The notes: a model not told the origin generated them from the sequence alone. Counted from the stretch's first letter, positions 18,547 through 27,396 are shown. The stretch is DNA of 64,000 nt from Solwaraspora sp. WMMA2056 (GCF_030345095.1 NZ_CP128360.1:558001-622000); one strand, 5' to 3'. Translations and numbers: made by a program.

Positions 18547-19104
18547 TCAGGCCGCGTTGCCGGTCACGCCGTACCGGCTCAACACGCGTTGCAGTTCCCG
18601 GGTGGCGTTGTGGGTGCGTGACTTGACGGTCCCCGGGGGTACGCCCAGCAACCTGGCCACCTCGCGGTGCGTACGGTCCTGGTAATAGACGAGGAACAGC
18701 GCCTCACGGTGCACCGCCGAGAGGCTACGCAGCGCGGGGCCCAGCGTCGCCCGGTCCAGGGCGGCGTCGTACAGGCTCTCCGCCGGCTGCCAGGCGGTGG
18801 CCGTGACCTCCTCGGCGACCTCGGCGGGGCGGGCCGTCACCCGCCGGGCCTGGTCGATGCTGAGGTTGTGGGCGACCCGCGACAGCCAGGCCTGTGGCGA
18901 CCGGGAGCTGGCCACCGAGGCGAGATTGCGCCAGGCCCGCAGCAGCGTCTCCTGGACCAGGTCCTCGGCACGGTGCGGATCGCCGGGCACCAGACGCCGG
19001 GCGTACCGGCTCAGCAGCGGTCGGCTCTGCGGCACCAGCACCCGCTCGTACCAGGTCACCAGTTCGGCGTGGGTCGGCTGACGATCGCCCTCGGTGGTCT
19101 CCAT
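18547..19104 (-). CDS. ECF-type RNA polymerase sigma factor
   Basis: This is a 185-residue sigma-70 family protein of the extracytoplasmic-function type. Region 2 shows the DLVQETLLRAWRN core-binding helix, and region 4 shows PPGTVKSRTHNATREL, the usual helix-turn-helix. I chose ATG 19104 because GAGGTG lies 6 nt upstream; ATG 19116 in the same frame lacks a good ribosome site. It begins 31 nt after the AAA+ gene, so it is probably the last gene of the lectin/pseudomycosin/AAA+ operon. It is convergent with the giant gene across a 40-nt gap. No anti-sigma factor is adjacent. It may control this locus; that is inferred only from linkage. Confidence 0.85.
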   Translation of the reverse strand: METTEGDRQPTHAELVTWYERVLVPQSRPLLSRYARRLVPGDPHRAEDLVQETLLRAWRNLASVASSRSPQAWLSRVAHNLSIDQARRVTARPAEVAEEVTATAWQPAESLYDAALDRATLGPALRSLSAVHREALFLVYYQDRTHREVARLLGVPPGTVKSRTHNATRELQRVLSRYGVTGNAA

Positions 19105-19135
19105 CGGACACCTCATCTCTGGCCGCAGGAACCGG

Positions 19136-21775
19136 TCAGGCCACCGAACTGGCGGCGGGTACGTCGGACGCGGTGAGCCGCAGCAGGTCTTCGGTTGACG
19201 GGTCGACGAGATCGGCGACCCGCTGCGCCTGGTGTTCGGTCATCCGTTGAAAGACCTGCCGCGCGGCGCGACCGTTGCCGAACCCGTGGCCGTGGTCGAT
19301 CGCGGCGAAGAGGTCGTGTACGGCGGCACGCGCGTCGTCGGCGAGCTGGTACTCGTGCTGTCGGCACTGGGCCTCGACGATGGCGGTCAGCTCGGTGGAC
19401 CCGTAGTCCTCGAAGGTCAGCGTCCGGGAGAACCGGGACGCCAGGCCTGGGTTCGAGGCGACGAAGCGGCTCATCTCCAAGGGGTAGCCGGCCACGATCA
19501 CCACCACGTCGTCGCGGTAGTCCTCCATCAGTTTGACCAGCGTGGCGATCGCTTCCTGCCCGAAGTCGTTGGTGTGACCCGGCGGGACCAGCGAGTAGGC
19601 CTCGTCGATGAAGAGCACACCGCCGAGGGCCCGGCGGAAGACGGCCTGGGTACGGGGTCCGGTGTGCCCGACGTACTCGCCGACCATCGTGGTCCGGTCG
19701 GCCTCGACGAGGTGGCCGCGCTCCAGCATGCCCAACGCGGCGAGCAGCCGGCCGTAGAGGCGGGCCACGGTGGTCTTGCCGGTGCCGGGATTGCCGGCGA
19801 AGACCAGGTGCCGGCTCAACGGCGGCGCGGCGAGCCCGGCCTCCCGGCGCCGGCGTACCGTCTGCATGAGTTTGATCTGTGCCTGCACATCCTGCTTGAC
19901 CCGGTCCAGGCCGACCAGCGACTCCAGCTCGGCCAACAGTTCCGGCAGGTCCGCCTCGGTAGGTCGGGCCGCCTCGGTCGGGGCTGTCTCGGTCAGCGAC
20001 CCACCGGCCGCCGAAGCCCCGGCCATCGCCGGAACGCCGGGTTCACCGCTGGCGGCGAGCGCGGTCGGCGGCAGCAACGACCTGGCAACCTCGGTCAGCC
20101 GGATCTCCTCGAAGACCGGCTTGGCCTGCGGGTCCACGTCGACGTCGAGTTCGGTGTCGCGGATCCGGGCACGCACGACGACCGGCGTCGCCCCGGGACC
20201 GACGTGGATCGCCGGGTACGCGCTGTCGGTGAACACGCAGTCGACGTACCGGCCGCCGCCGCCCTCGGCGACGAACAGCGCGTTCTTCGCGCCCGCCGTG
20301 CACGACGTGCCGGTCACCTGAGGGCTGGCACCGGTCCACACCACGATGCCGGAGCCCTCGGCATCACGCACCGCGCACCGCTCGACGGTCCCCCCGCTGT
20401 CCTGCTCGAAGACGATCCCGGCGGTGCCGGCGCGGTCGATCCGGCAGTCGGTCAACTCCACGGTGGCACCGCCGCCGACCTGAACGCCGGCCCTGCCGCT
20501 GGCGTCGACCACGCATCCGGTCAGCCGTACCGGCCGGTCCGAGCCGACGACCACCCCGTTGCGGTTGCCGGCCAGCACGGTGTCCGTGGCCGTCACCTCG
20601 GCGCTGTCGGCGGTGCTCACCCCGGCGAGCCCGCAGCCGCGCACCCAGCCGCCGGTCAGCTCGACGCTGCCGGATCCGATGGCGTGCAACCCGTGCTCCG
20701 CCGACGGACCGACCAGGGCACCGGTGGCGGTCAGCCGGCCGGCACCGCCGACGTGCAGCACGCTGTAGGTCGAGTCGCCCAGCGCGGCGTCGGTGACTGT
20801 CACCGATCCGTGGTCGGTGACGAGGATTCCGTTGCCTGCGCAGTCGCGCACCGACCCGGCGAAGATGCCGACCTCGGCCCGGTCCCGGCACACCACACCG
20901 GTCTCGCCGGCGCGCCCCACGTCGCAGCGGGTCAGGACCAGCTGCGACCGGTCGGCGGCGACCACGCCCGCGGCGGCCGGGTCGGTCACCCGGCACCCGG
21001 TGAGATCCACCCGCGCCGCGCCGAAGGCGTACACCGAGTCCCCGCCGCTGCGACTCACTGCGACGTCCCGCCCGCTGACCGACGCCGACTCCTCGGCACG
21101 GAGCCCGTTGCGTCCGGCTGCGACGACCGTGCAGCGGACCAGTTCGATCCGGGCGGTGCCACGGGCCCGTACGCCGGAGCCGGTGACCGAGTCGATCCAG
21201 GTGTCCTGCATGGTCGTCTGCGCCGACTCGCCGACCACCACACCTATCCCGTCGACCTCGGTGACGACGCACCGCTCGAGCCGGACCACGGCGTCGCCGG
21301 TGGCGTACAGTCCGGCCAGCCGGGCACCGGTCAGCCGGCAGTCGCGCAGCGCCGCGTCGGCGTTCCCGGTGATCTCGATCCGGCCGCCACGCAGCTGGCA
21401 ACCGACGAGTTCCACGCTGCCGCTCTCGATCCGCAGCAGCGGCTCACCGGGGTCGCCGCCGACCAGCGTCAGATCGGTCAACGTCGCCGCGGCGGTGATC
21501 CGTACCGAGGTACGCAGCAGCACCGACACGCTGCCCGGCCCCTGCTCGGCCCGGACCCGCGCCGCAGTGTCGACGAGCAGTTCCTCGTGGTACAGACCGG
21601 GCGCCACCAACACGGTCTGCCCGCCCGACGCTGCCCGCAGGCCGGCCGCGATGCTGCGCGCGGCCCCTCGTTCGCCGGGTGCCACCCGGACGACGTTCGG
21701 GTCGGCACCCGGCCGGCGGACCTTCAGTCGAACCATCTTTCGCCCCAGCCGGAGACCGTCGGAACCGGTGTTCAC
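19136..21775 (-). CDS. Right-handed beta-helix fused to an EccA/CbxX-type AAA+ ATPase
   Basis: This 879-residue protein has about 570 N-terminal residues made of short Gly/Asp/Val-rich repeats of 21-25 residues, the pattern of right-handed parallel beta-helices (PbH1). A short linker leads to a CbxX/CfqX-family AAA+ domain with Walker A GNPGTGKTTVARL near residue 660, Walker B GVLFIDEAYSL near 720, and a sensor/arginine-finger region ending SRFSRTL. EccA of ESX systems has the same AAA+ type but a TPR-like N-terminal domain, so here the TPR is replaced by a beta-helix. The GTG start at 21775 overlaps the upstream stop (GTGA), indicating translational coupling. It is likely a cytosolic chaperone ATPase that handles secretion substrates; the beta-helix may bind them. 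Confidence 0.85.
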   Translation of the reverse strand: MNTGSDGLRLGRKMVRLKVRRPGADPNVVRVAPGERGAARSIAAGLRAASGGQTVLVAPGLYHEELLVDTAARVRAEQGPGSVSVLLRTSVRITAAATLTDLTLVGGDPGEPLLRIESGSVELVGCQLRGGRIEITGNADAALRDCRLTGARLAGLYATGDAVVRLERCVVTEVDGIGVVVGESAQTTMQDTWIDSVTGSGVRARGTARIELVRCTVVAAGRNGLRAEESASVSGRDVAVSRSGGDSVYAFGAARVDLTGCRVTDPAAAGVVAADRSQLVLTRCDVGRAGETGVVCRDRAEVGIFAGSVRDCAGNGILVTDHGSVTVTDAALGDSTYSVLHVGGAGRLTATGALVGPSAEHGLHAIGSGSVELTGGWVRGCGLAGVSTADSAEVTATDTVLAGNRNGVVVGSDRPVRLTGCVVDASGRAGVQVGGGATVELTDCRIDRAGTAGIVFEQDSGGTVERCAVRDAEGSGIVVWTGASPQVTGTSCTAGAKNALFVAEGGGGRYVDCVFTDSAYPAIHVGPGATPVVVRARIRDTELDVDVDPQAKPVFEEIRLTEVARSLLPPTALAASGEPGVPAMAGASAAGGSLTETAPTEAARPTEADLPELLAELESLVGLDRVKQDVQAQIKLMQTVRRRREAGLAAPPLSRHLVFAGNPGTGKTTVARLYGRLLAALGMLERGHLVEADRTTMVGEYVGHTGPRTQAVFRRALGGVLFIDEAYSLVPPGHTNDFGQEAIATLVKLMEDYRDDVVVIVAGYPLEMSRFVASNPGLASRFSRTLTFEDYGSTELTAIVEAQCRQHEYQLADDARAAVHDLFAAIDHGHGFGNGRAARQVFQRMTEHQAQRVADLVDPSTEDLLRLTASDVPAASSVA

Positions 21776-23409
21776 GGCTTTCCGCTGTGCACCAGTTGGT
21801 CCACGCCTGCGGCGCGGCCGTTGAACGGGTCGTCGGCCTGCTCCAGCGTCAGCCGGCGACGCCTGCTCGCCGCCCGGAAGCGGCCCCAGAGCCGCCCGCC
21901 GGCAAACAGCGCCCCGAGCCCGGCGAACACCGCCAACACCGCCGGCCAGGACACCGATCGGGATCCTTCGCCCCGCTCGGCGACGGCTGCGGGCAGTCCT
22001 TCGTCGACCAGCCGGTCGGTGACCGCCGCGTACGGATCGAGCCGTCCGATGCTCTCCGCGCCGTCGTCGGCTGGCCGGTCGGCGGAGACGACGAGTTGCC
22101 GGCCGGTCTGTTCCCCGGACAGCCCGGGGTGGGCCGAACGCACCAGCGCCGCCGCGCCCGCGACGAACGCGGCAGCGTACTCCGTACCGGTGCCGACGTA
22201 GGCCCCGGTGCCCGCCGCGCTGATGCTGCGGATGCCGGCCGCCGGCGCGAGCAGGTCCACCGTGCCGGCCGGGTAGTCGGCGATCGGTCGCTGGTCGGGG
22301 TCGAGCCCGCCGACGCGGAGCAGACCGTTTCCGGCAGGGATGGCCGATCCGGCGGCAGAGACCGGCACCACCACGACCGCGCCCCAGCCGATCGCTTCGT
22401 CGACCGCGGAACGGACCGTAGGGTCACTGACGTCGACGGACGCACCGAGCAGGATCACCTTCGCCCCGGTGGCCACCGCGACCTCGATGGCTGTCACGGC
22501 CGCCGGTGGGCTCGCCGGGACGCCCCGGTCCACCAGCCGCACCGGAACGATCATGGCTTTCGGCGCCATCCCCACCAGGTCGCCGCCGCTGCCGTCGTCG
22601 GCGGCGACGATACCCGCCAGTGCGGTACCCGAGCCGACGCAGTCCGTGTCACCCGGGCCTCTGCCGGACACGATGTCCACGCCTCGACCGAGCCGGTCAC
22701 CGAGCTCCGGCCGGCCCGCAGCGACGCCCGAGTCGACGACGGCCACCGAAACGCCGGCGCCGGTGGCGGTCGGCCACACCCGCTGCGGTGCCACCAGCCG
22801 CTGTCCCCAGTTCGCGTCGGCCGGAGCGGTCGCGACGACAGTCGGCCGGCAGTCGGTGTGGTCGGACCCCGCGGAGCCGGATTCCGACCGCTGACCGGCC
22901 AGGGGCAGCGCGCTCCGCTCTGGATCGCTGGCCGGGTTCGCCGGGGCCGGATTCGCCGGGCGGTCGATCGAGTCGGACGGTGTGGGCAAACCAGACGGTT
23001 CAGGCGACGATGTCGCGCCAGGTTTCACCGCCGTCGTGGTCGGCAGCGCCCCGTGCCGCAGTCCGGTGCCGATCGCGTCCCAGGGCAGCACGAGGTGCCA
23101 GCCCTCGTGCAACTGCCCGGGATCGGTCAACCGACCGCCGTCCGGCTGCTGCCGCCCGGAGTTGAGTACCAGGATCTCACCGGCTCGCTCGGCGTCGCCG
23201 AGGAACCGGTCGGCGATCGCCCAGAGTGTCTCCGGCTTGCCCTGGTACGACGCCAGCACCGTGTAGTAGAGGACGTACCGCTCCACCCGCTGGTCGGCCG
23301 GCGCGGCCGGTGCGGCCCGGACGTAGGTGACCGCGCCCGTCGCGGCCGCTGTCACCGCCATGAGCGTCGCCAACCCGGTCAGGGCCGTCCGGGCCAGGGT
23401 CGCGGTCAC
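21772..23409 (-). CDS. Mycosin-like subtilase (S8) predicted inactive, with LysM-like domain and C-terminal membrane anchor
   Basis: This is a 545-residue protein. The start is GTG 23409, overlapping the upstream TGA by 4 nt; an earlier ATG would run deep into the upstream gene. After an N-terminal hydrophobic segment, a LysM-like stretch (VLASYQGKPETLWAIADRFLG) precedes a subtilisin fold and a C-terminal transmembrane helix, the layout of ESX mycosins (MycP). The Asp motif is kept (VAVVDSGV, Asp226). The His motif, normally HGT.VAGI, reads GSGTALAGI with Ser260, and the Ser motif, normally GTS.AAP.VAG, reads GTEYAAAFVAG with Glu410. Two of three catalytic residues are lost while the frame and fold are intact. 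It is probably a pseudoprotease that keeps a structural role at the secretion machine, as has been shown for protease-independent functions of MycP. Confidence 0.85.
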   Translation of the reverse strand: MTATLARTALTGLATLMAVTAAATGAVTYVRAAPAAPADQRVERYVLYYTVLASYQGKPETLWAIADRFLGDAERAGEILVLNSGRQQPDGGRLTDPGQLHEGWHLVLPWDAIGTGLRHGALPTTTAVKPGATSSPEPSGLPTPSDSIDRPANPAPANPASDPERSALPLAGQRSESGSAGSDHTDCRPTVVATAPADANWGQRLVAPQRVWPTATGAGVSVAVVDSGVAAGRPELGDRLGRGVDIVSGRGPGDTDCVGSGTALAGIVAADDGSGGDLVGMAPKAMIVPVRLVDRGVPASPPAAVTAIEVAVATGAKVILLGASVDVSDPTVRSAVDEAIGWGAVVVVPVSAAGSAIPAGNGLLRVGGLDPDQRPIADYPAGTVDLLAPAAGIRSISAAGTGAYVGTGTEYAAAFVAGAAALVRSAHPGLSGEQTGRQLVVSADRPADDGAESIGRLDPYAAVTDRLVDEGLPAAVAERGEGSRSVSWPAVLAVFAGLGALFAGGRLWGRFRAASRRRRLTLEQADDPFNGRAAGVDQLVHSGKP

Positions 23410-25160
23410 CAGTTGGCCTTCCGGATCAGCGCCCAGTCGTGGTCGTCGTTCGACCGACAGCCGAACACCTCGAGACGAAGGCCGGTTCCACCACTCGCAT
23501 AGCCGGGAACGTCCAGGCAGAGGTTCGAGGCGGTGTTGATGATCCGGTAGTACTGGACGTTGCCGGACTTCACCGTGGGGTGCAGCAGCCAGTACTGGTT
23601 CTCGTCGTCGAAACAACCGGTCTCGTTGAGCGGTGTCGCTGGCGAAACCGAGCCCTTGCCCGGCAGGTCCAGGCAGTACTGGGAGGTGACGCTACGAATC
23701 CAGTACAGCTGGTTACCGGAACCGTCGACCCGGCGCGGGACGAAGGCGTACTCCTGGTTGTCAGGAGTGTGCGGGTAGCAGAGGTCCTGCAGGACCGGCC
23801 CGTCGCGCGGCCCGGGGCCGGCCCCCGGAACGTCCACGCACATCTCGGTGCCGAGGTTGTAGATGAAGAACGGCCCGTACGAGCGGTTGGTTCCATCGGC
23901 GTCCTTGGCCTTGACCGGCGGCTGGTCGGAGCCGGCCGGCTCCGGGGCGCTCGACCGCGTCGCCGTCGGCGAAGGTCGGGGTGCCGTCGGCGCAGGGGTC
24001 GTCACGCCAGGGCTCGCCCCCGGCGACCGCTCGGGCCCAATGGTCGGGCTCGGCGACGGATCGGCCGACGGCGACGGATCGGCCGGCGGGGCCAGCCGAG
24101 GATCCTTCGCATACTCGGCCTCGAAGTGGCCCACCTGCTCGGCTAGGACGATGATTCGTTCACCGCCCGGCACGTCGGCCAAAGAGCGGATCGTCGTGTC
24201 GCCACGCAGGAACGACGCCAACGCGAGCGGGTAAGCGTCCGGGCCGGTCCCGGGCAGGGCCTCCAGCAGGGCACACATGGTCTCGGCGAGGGCCGGCACC
24301 GCCGAGGCAGGGGTCCACGGTGAGGACTCCGCCGACGGCCGTACGTAGGTCACCCACACCTCGGGCAGAAACTGCGCGATGCCCTGTTCGCCGGTCGGGC
24401 CGAGTCGCTGCGGGTCGAATTCGGAGGTGGCCATGAGCTGCGCGGCGACCCGAGCAGGGGGCATCTGCGGGCAGACAGCGCCGGCGGTCTGGATCAGTTC
24501 GAGGTACGCGTCCGGCACCGGCAACGGCGCGGCGTCGGCGACCCGCTCCCCGGTGACCGGCACTGTCTCCACGGGCGCGGCTTCCCCATCTCCGCCGAAG
24601 GCCGGCTGCAACGCGTACCAGGTGGCGTACCGCTCCACGGTGTCGACGTACTCCACGGCCCCGACCGGCACGTCGCCAGCCTCGACGACGGCCTCGACAC
24701 CGACCCGGTGCGCCGCCAGCGCCAACTGCCACCGGTCGCCGTCGAGTTCGAGCACCCGCAACTGGCCGACCAGTTGGCACATGTGGTGGGCGAGTGCGGT
24801 GATGCTGGCCGACCGGTCGCCCGGTCGTGCCCCGTCCCACGGCGCCCACTTCTGCCACACGGTCGGCACCAGCCCGGCGGCGCCCTGCCCCCCGACGGCC
24901 TGCACTGCCTCGACCGGGGTCGCCGAGAACCGGGACGCGGCCATCACCTGACCGGCCAGCCGCGCCGGGGTCAAGGTGGGGCATGAGCTGGCTGCCTCAG
25001 TCAGCAGCCGGACATCCGCGTCGGAGATCGGGCTGCCAGGTAGTGGTTCCCTGGCGTCGGCCCGGCCAGGTGCCAGGGAGGCGGTCAGGGTGATCATCGC
25101 GACCAGGCCCAGGGCCACCCCCACGAACGCCCGGTTGCGGACCCTGGTCGACATGTCCAT
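23406..25160 (-). CDS. Secreted protein with two degenerate transglycosylase-like domains and a ricin-type lectin domain
   Basis: This protein has about 584 residues, starting at ATG 25160 (GTG 25169 and ATG 25154 are alternatives). A signal or anchor helix (about 10-30) is followed by two SLT-like domains (about 45-130 and 215-300), each with the CP.(L/M).PAR.A.Q start and a later (L/F)(V/L)P.VW. Where lytic transglycosylases have the catalytic Glu in ESGF, these read AASRF (Ala75) and ATSEF (Thr245), so both are probably inactive. A Pro/Ser/Thr linker leads to a C-terminal ricin B-like beta-trefoil with repeated C(V/L)D(V/L)PG and paired Cys. It is the first gene of the operon with the pseudomycosin. 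A cell-wall or glycan-binding scaffold is the likeliest role. Confidence 0.8.
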   Translation of the reverse strand: MDMSTRVRNRAFVGVALGLVAMITLTASLAPGRADAREPLPGSPISDADVRLLTEAASSCPTLTPARLAGQVMAASRFSATPVEAVQAVGGQGAAGLVPTVWQKWAPWDGARPGDRSASITALAHHMCQLVGQLRVLELDGDRWQLALAAHRVGVEAVVEAGDVPVGAVEYVDTVERYATWYALQPAFGGDGEAAPVETVPVTGERVADAAPLPVPDAYLELIQTAGAVCPQMPPARVAAQLMATSEFDPQRLGPTGEQGIAQFLPEVWVTYVRPSAESSPWTPASAVPALAETMCALLEALPGTGPDAYPLALASFLRGDTTIRSLADVPGGERIIVLAEQVGHFEAEYAKDPRLAPPADPSPSADPSPSPTIGPERSPGASPGVTTPAPTAPRPSPTATRSSAPEPAGSDQPPVKAKDADGTNRSYGPFFIYNLGTEMCVDVPGAGPGPRDGPVLQDLCYPHTPDNQEYAFVPRRVDGSGNQLYWIRSVTSQYCLDLPGKGSVSPATPLNETGCFDDENQYWLLHPTVKSGNVQYYRIINTASNLCLDVPGYASGGTGLRLEVFGCRSNDDHDWALIRKANW

Positions 25161-25570
25161 TATGGCCACCAACCTTCTCGGTCCTACCTCAGAAAGACTC
25201 GCCGCGTGCCCGGAGTGGATGCGCCGACCGGTCAGGCCGACCTGTCGCAGGCTAGATGTGCGCAATGTGGAACACGGGCGATCAAACTGACCCACCGGTA
25301 AACACTGCATGAATCGACGGACGTACGGGGGCGCGCCGTCACGGACGGGCGGCGACGCCCGCCGCTGCCCCACATCGACAACCTGTCCCTGGTGGCCGCT
25401 GTCGATGTCATGCGCCGATCACGGTACGAAGCTCGTCCACCGACGAGGACGGCCTCGACCAGGGCAGGATCCTGGTTGGTCAGCAGTCCCGGGTGGCAGG
25501 GGGCGGGAATTGGGTGGCAGGAGGCGGGAACTGGGCACCCGCACGGCCGACCGACACCGAGAGGGTCAGC
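25161..25570. promoter_or_regulatory. Intergenic region upstream of the lectin/pseudomycosin/AAA+ operon
   Basis: These roughly 410 nt separate the methyltransferase stop from the lectin start, both on the minus strand. They should hold the promoter of the lectin operon. I see no credible gene. The stretch nearest the lectin gene is less GC-rich than its surroundings, which suits a promoter, but I cannot assign boxes. A two-copy 21-bp repeat lies at 25,493-25,534. Confidence 0.4.
25493..25534. repeat. Two tandem copies of a 21-bp unit
   Basis: Two adjacent 21-bp units beginning gtggcagg and ending gggaa(t/c)tgg differ at two positions. They lie just beyond the 3' end of the methyltransferase gene. 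Function unknown. Confidence 0.6.
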
Positions 25571-26377
25571 TCAGCCGACGCGCCCGACGCCGCCGAACAG
25601 GTAGACCTCAGGCTCGGCGGACTCCGGGTCCGGGCGCCAGCGCGAGCAGGTGACGACGCCGGGCTCCAACAGATCCAGCCCGTCGAAGAAGCGTTCGATC
25701 TCCGTCCGGGTCCTGGCCCGGATCGGCGTGCCGCCACGCTCGGTGGTTTCCCGCATCACGCGCAGCATCGGCTCACCGTGGATCTCTGCGGTGGAGTGGG
25801 TGAGCACCAGGTGGCTACCGGCAGGCATCGCCCGCACCAGCTGCGCGACCGCACCGTACGCCACGTCGTCGTCCATCAGGTGGTTGACGACGCCGAGGAG
25901 CATGAGGCCAATCGGCCGCGAGAAGTCGAGCGTCCGCCGCGCGGACGCGAGTATCGTGTCCGGCTGCCGCAGGTCGGCTTCGACGTAGTCGCAGCTGCCT
26001 TCCGCCGTGCTGGTCAGCAGCGCACGCGCGTGCGCCATGACAAGCGGGTCGTTGTCGATGTAGACCACCCGGCAGCGTGGGTCGAGGGACTGCGCGACCT
26101 CGTGGGTGTTGTCCGCCGACGGGAGCCCGGTGCCGACATCGAGGAACTGACCGATACCGGCATCCTCGACGAGGAACCTGACCACGCGCTTGAGGAACGC
26201 GCGCTCGGACCTCGCTCCGACGGGGATGTCCGGGATGTGGGCGATCACCTCGTCGCCGACGGCCCGGTCGACCGCGAAGTTGTCCTTGCCGCCCAGCCAG
26301 TAGTTCCAGATCCGGGCCGAGTGCGGCACGGCGGTGTCCAGCTTGGAATCTACGGAGAGCTCCCGGTCCTCGGTCAC
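25571..26377 (-). CDS. SAM-dependent methyltransferase of the actinomycete DUF574 / Methyltransf_19 family
   Basis: This 268-residue protein begins at GTG 26377, which overlaps the stop of the WYL regulator (GTGA), so translation is coupled. It has the family hallmarks ARIWNYWLGGKDNFAVDR near the N-terminus, FLDVGTGLP as SAM-binding motif I, VVYIDNDP as motif II with the acidic residue, and LMLLGVVNHL and THS further on. Length fits the family (about 265-275). These proteins are numerous in Streptomyces and relatives and their substrates are mostly unknown. Linkage to a WYL regulator hints at ligand-responsive expression. Confidence 0.9.
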   Translation of the reverse strand: MTEDRELSVDSKLDTAVPHSARIWNYWLGGKDNFAVDRAVGDEVIAHIPDIPVGARSERAFLKRVVRFLVEDAGIGQFLDVGTGLPSADNTHEVAQSLDPRCRVVYIDNDPLVMAHARALLTSTAEGSCDYVEADLRQPDTILASARRTLDFSRPIGLMLLGVVNHLMDDDVAYGAVAQLVRAMPAGSHLVLTHSTAEIHGEPMLRVMRETTERGGTPIRARTRTEIERFFDGLDLLEPGVVTCSRWRPDPESAEPEVYLFGGVGRVG

Positions 26378-27396
26378 GATGGCATTGTTCCGCACCACAG
26401 GGGCGGCGACGCAGTCGGGGCGGCGGCGTGCCCGGGTACGGCGCGGCTGAATCGGTGGGCCAGGTGCACGAAGGCCTCGGCGAGTTCGTCGGGGCCGATG
26501 ACGGTGATGTCCGCGTCGTAGCGCGCGATGGCGGCGGCGAGGCTGGGCCAGGACCAGGAGCCAAGAGTGAGCCGGCAGCGGTCCGGGGTGGTCTGCTCGA
26601 CGATGCCGTCGCCGGCGTGGACAGCCACTACGGATGCCGGGAGGTCGAGGGTCACGGTTCCCTGGCAGGGCCAGCGGCCCGAGGCGTCGACGGAGCCGCG
26701 AAAGACGCCGGTGACGTACTCGGCGAGGTCTCCGCCGGGCAGCGCACGCGGGGTGAAGTGCGGTCCGTGGGGGGTGCGTGGGCTGATGCGGTCGACGCGG
26801 AAGATGCGCCAGTCGGCACGGTCGAGGTCCCAGGCGACGAGGTACCAACGCCCCTCCCGGGTGATGACGTGGTGCGGTTCGACGCGGCGCAGCGACATGG
26901 TGTCGTTGTAGCCGTAGTCGAAGCGAAGGATCTGGCGGGCATGCACGGCGGAGCTGATGGCCAGCAGCACGTCGCCATGAACCGGTTCGGCCGGACGGGT
27001 GGAGGGCCGGTTGACGACGGTGACGTCGAGAGCCTGGACGCGGTGCCGTAGCCGGGAGGGCAACACCTGCCTGATGGTGTTCAACGCTCGTGCGGCGGGT
27101 TCGGCGAGGCTGCTGTCCGGGGTGGTCGCGGCGATCTGCAGGGCGACGGTGAGAGCGACGGCCTGCTCGTCGTCGAACAGTAGCGGGGGCAGGTTGGTGC
27201 CGGCGGCGAGCCGGTAACCGCCCTCGGGACCTTTGACCGCAGCGATGGGGTAGCCGAGTTCACGCAGCCGGTCGATGTCGCGCCGCACCGTGCGCAGGCT
27301 GACGTCCAGCCGGTCGACCAGCGCGGCACCGGACCAGTCCCGGCGGGTTTGCAGCAGCGACAGCAGTGCCAACAGGCGCGCGGAGGTTTTCGGCAT
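26374..27396 (-). CDS. YafY-like transcriptional regulator with HTH and WYL domain
   Basis: This 340-residue protein starts at ATG 27396. The N-terminal winged helix-turn-helix (residues 1-60: MPKTSARLLALLSLLQ, SLRTVRRDIDRLRELGYPI) is DeoR-like. The central WYL domain contains the RFDYGYND, EPHHVITREGRWYLVAWD and IFRVDRIS blocks, and a WCX-like C-terminal part follows. WYL domains usually sense ligands or nucleic acids. The gene is divergent from the VOC protein gene 127 nt away and coupled to the methyltransferase, so it probably controls one or both. Confidence 0.9.
   Translation of the reverse strand: MPKTSARLLALLSLLQTRRDWSGAALVDRLDVSLRTVRRDIDRLRELGYPIAAVKGPEGGYRLAAGTNLPPLLFDDEQAVALTVALQIAATTPDSSLAEPAARALNTIRQVLPSRLRHRVQALDVTVVNRPSTRPAEPVHGDVLLAISSAVHARQILRFDYGYNDTMSLRRVEPHHVITREGRWYLVAWDLDRADWRIFRVDRISPRTPHGPHFTPRALPGGDLAEYVTGVFRGSVDASGRWPCQGTVTLDLPASVVAVHAGDGIVEQTTPDRCRLTLGSWSWPSLAAAIARYDADITVIGPDELAEAFVHLAHRFSRAVPGHAAAPTASPPLWCGTMPS

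Noticed and set aside
19232-22201. Long plus-strand frame (about 989 codons) opposite the AAA+ and pseudomycosin genes
   Set aside because: It mirrors two clearly recognisable minus-strand genes and shows no domain of its own.
23410-23616. Extended start for the mycosin-like gene at ATG 23616
   Set aside because: The extra 69 residues lie inside the lectin domain of the upstream gene in another frame and have no signal-like sequence; GTG 23409 with a GTGA overlap fits much better.
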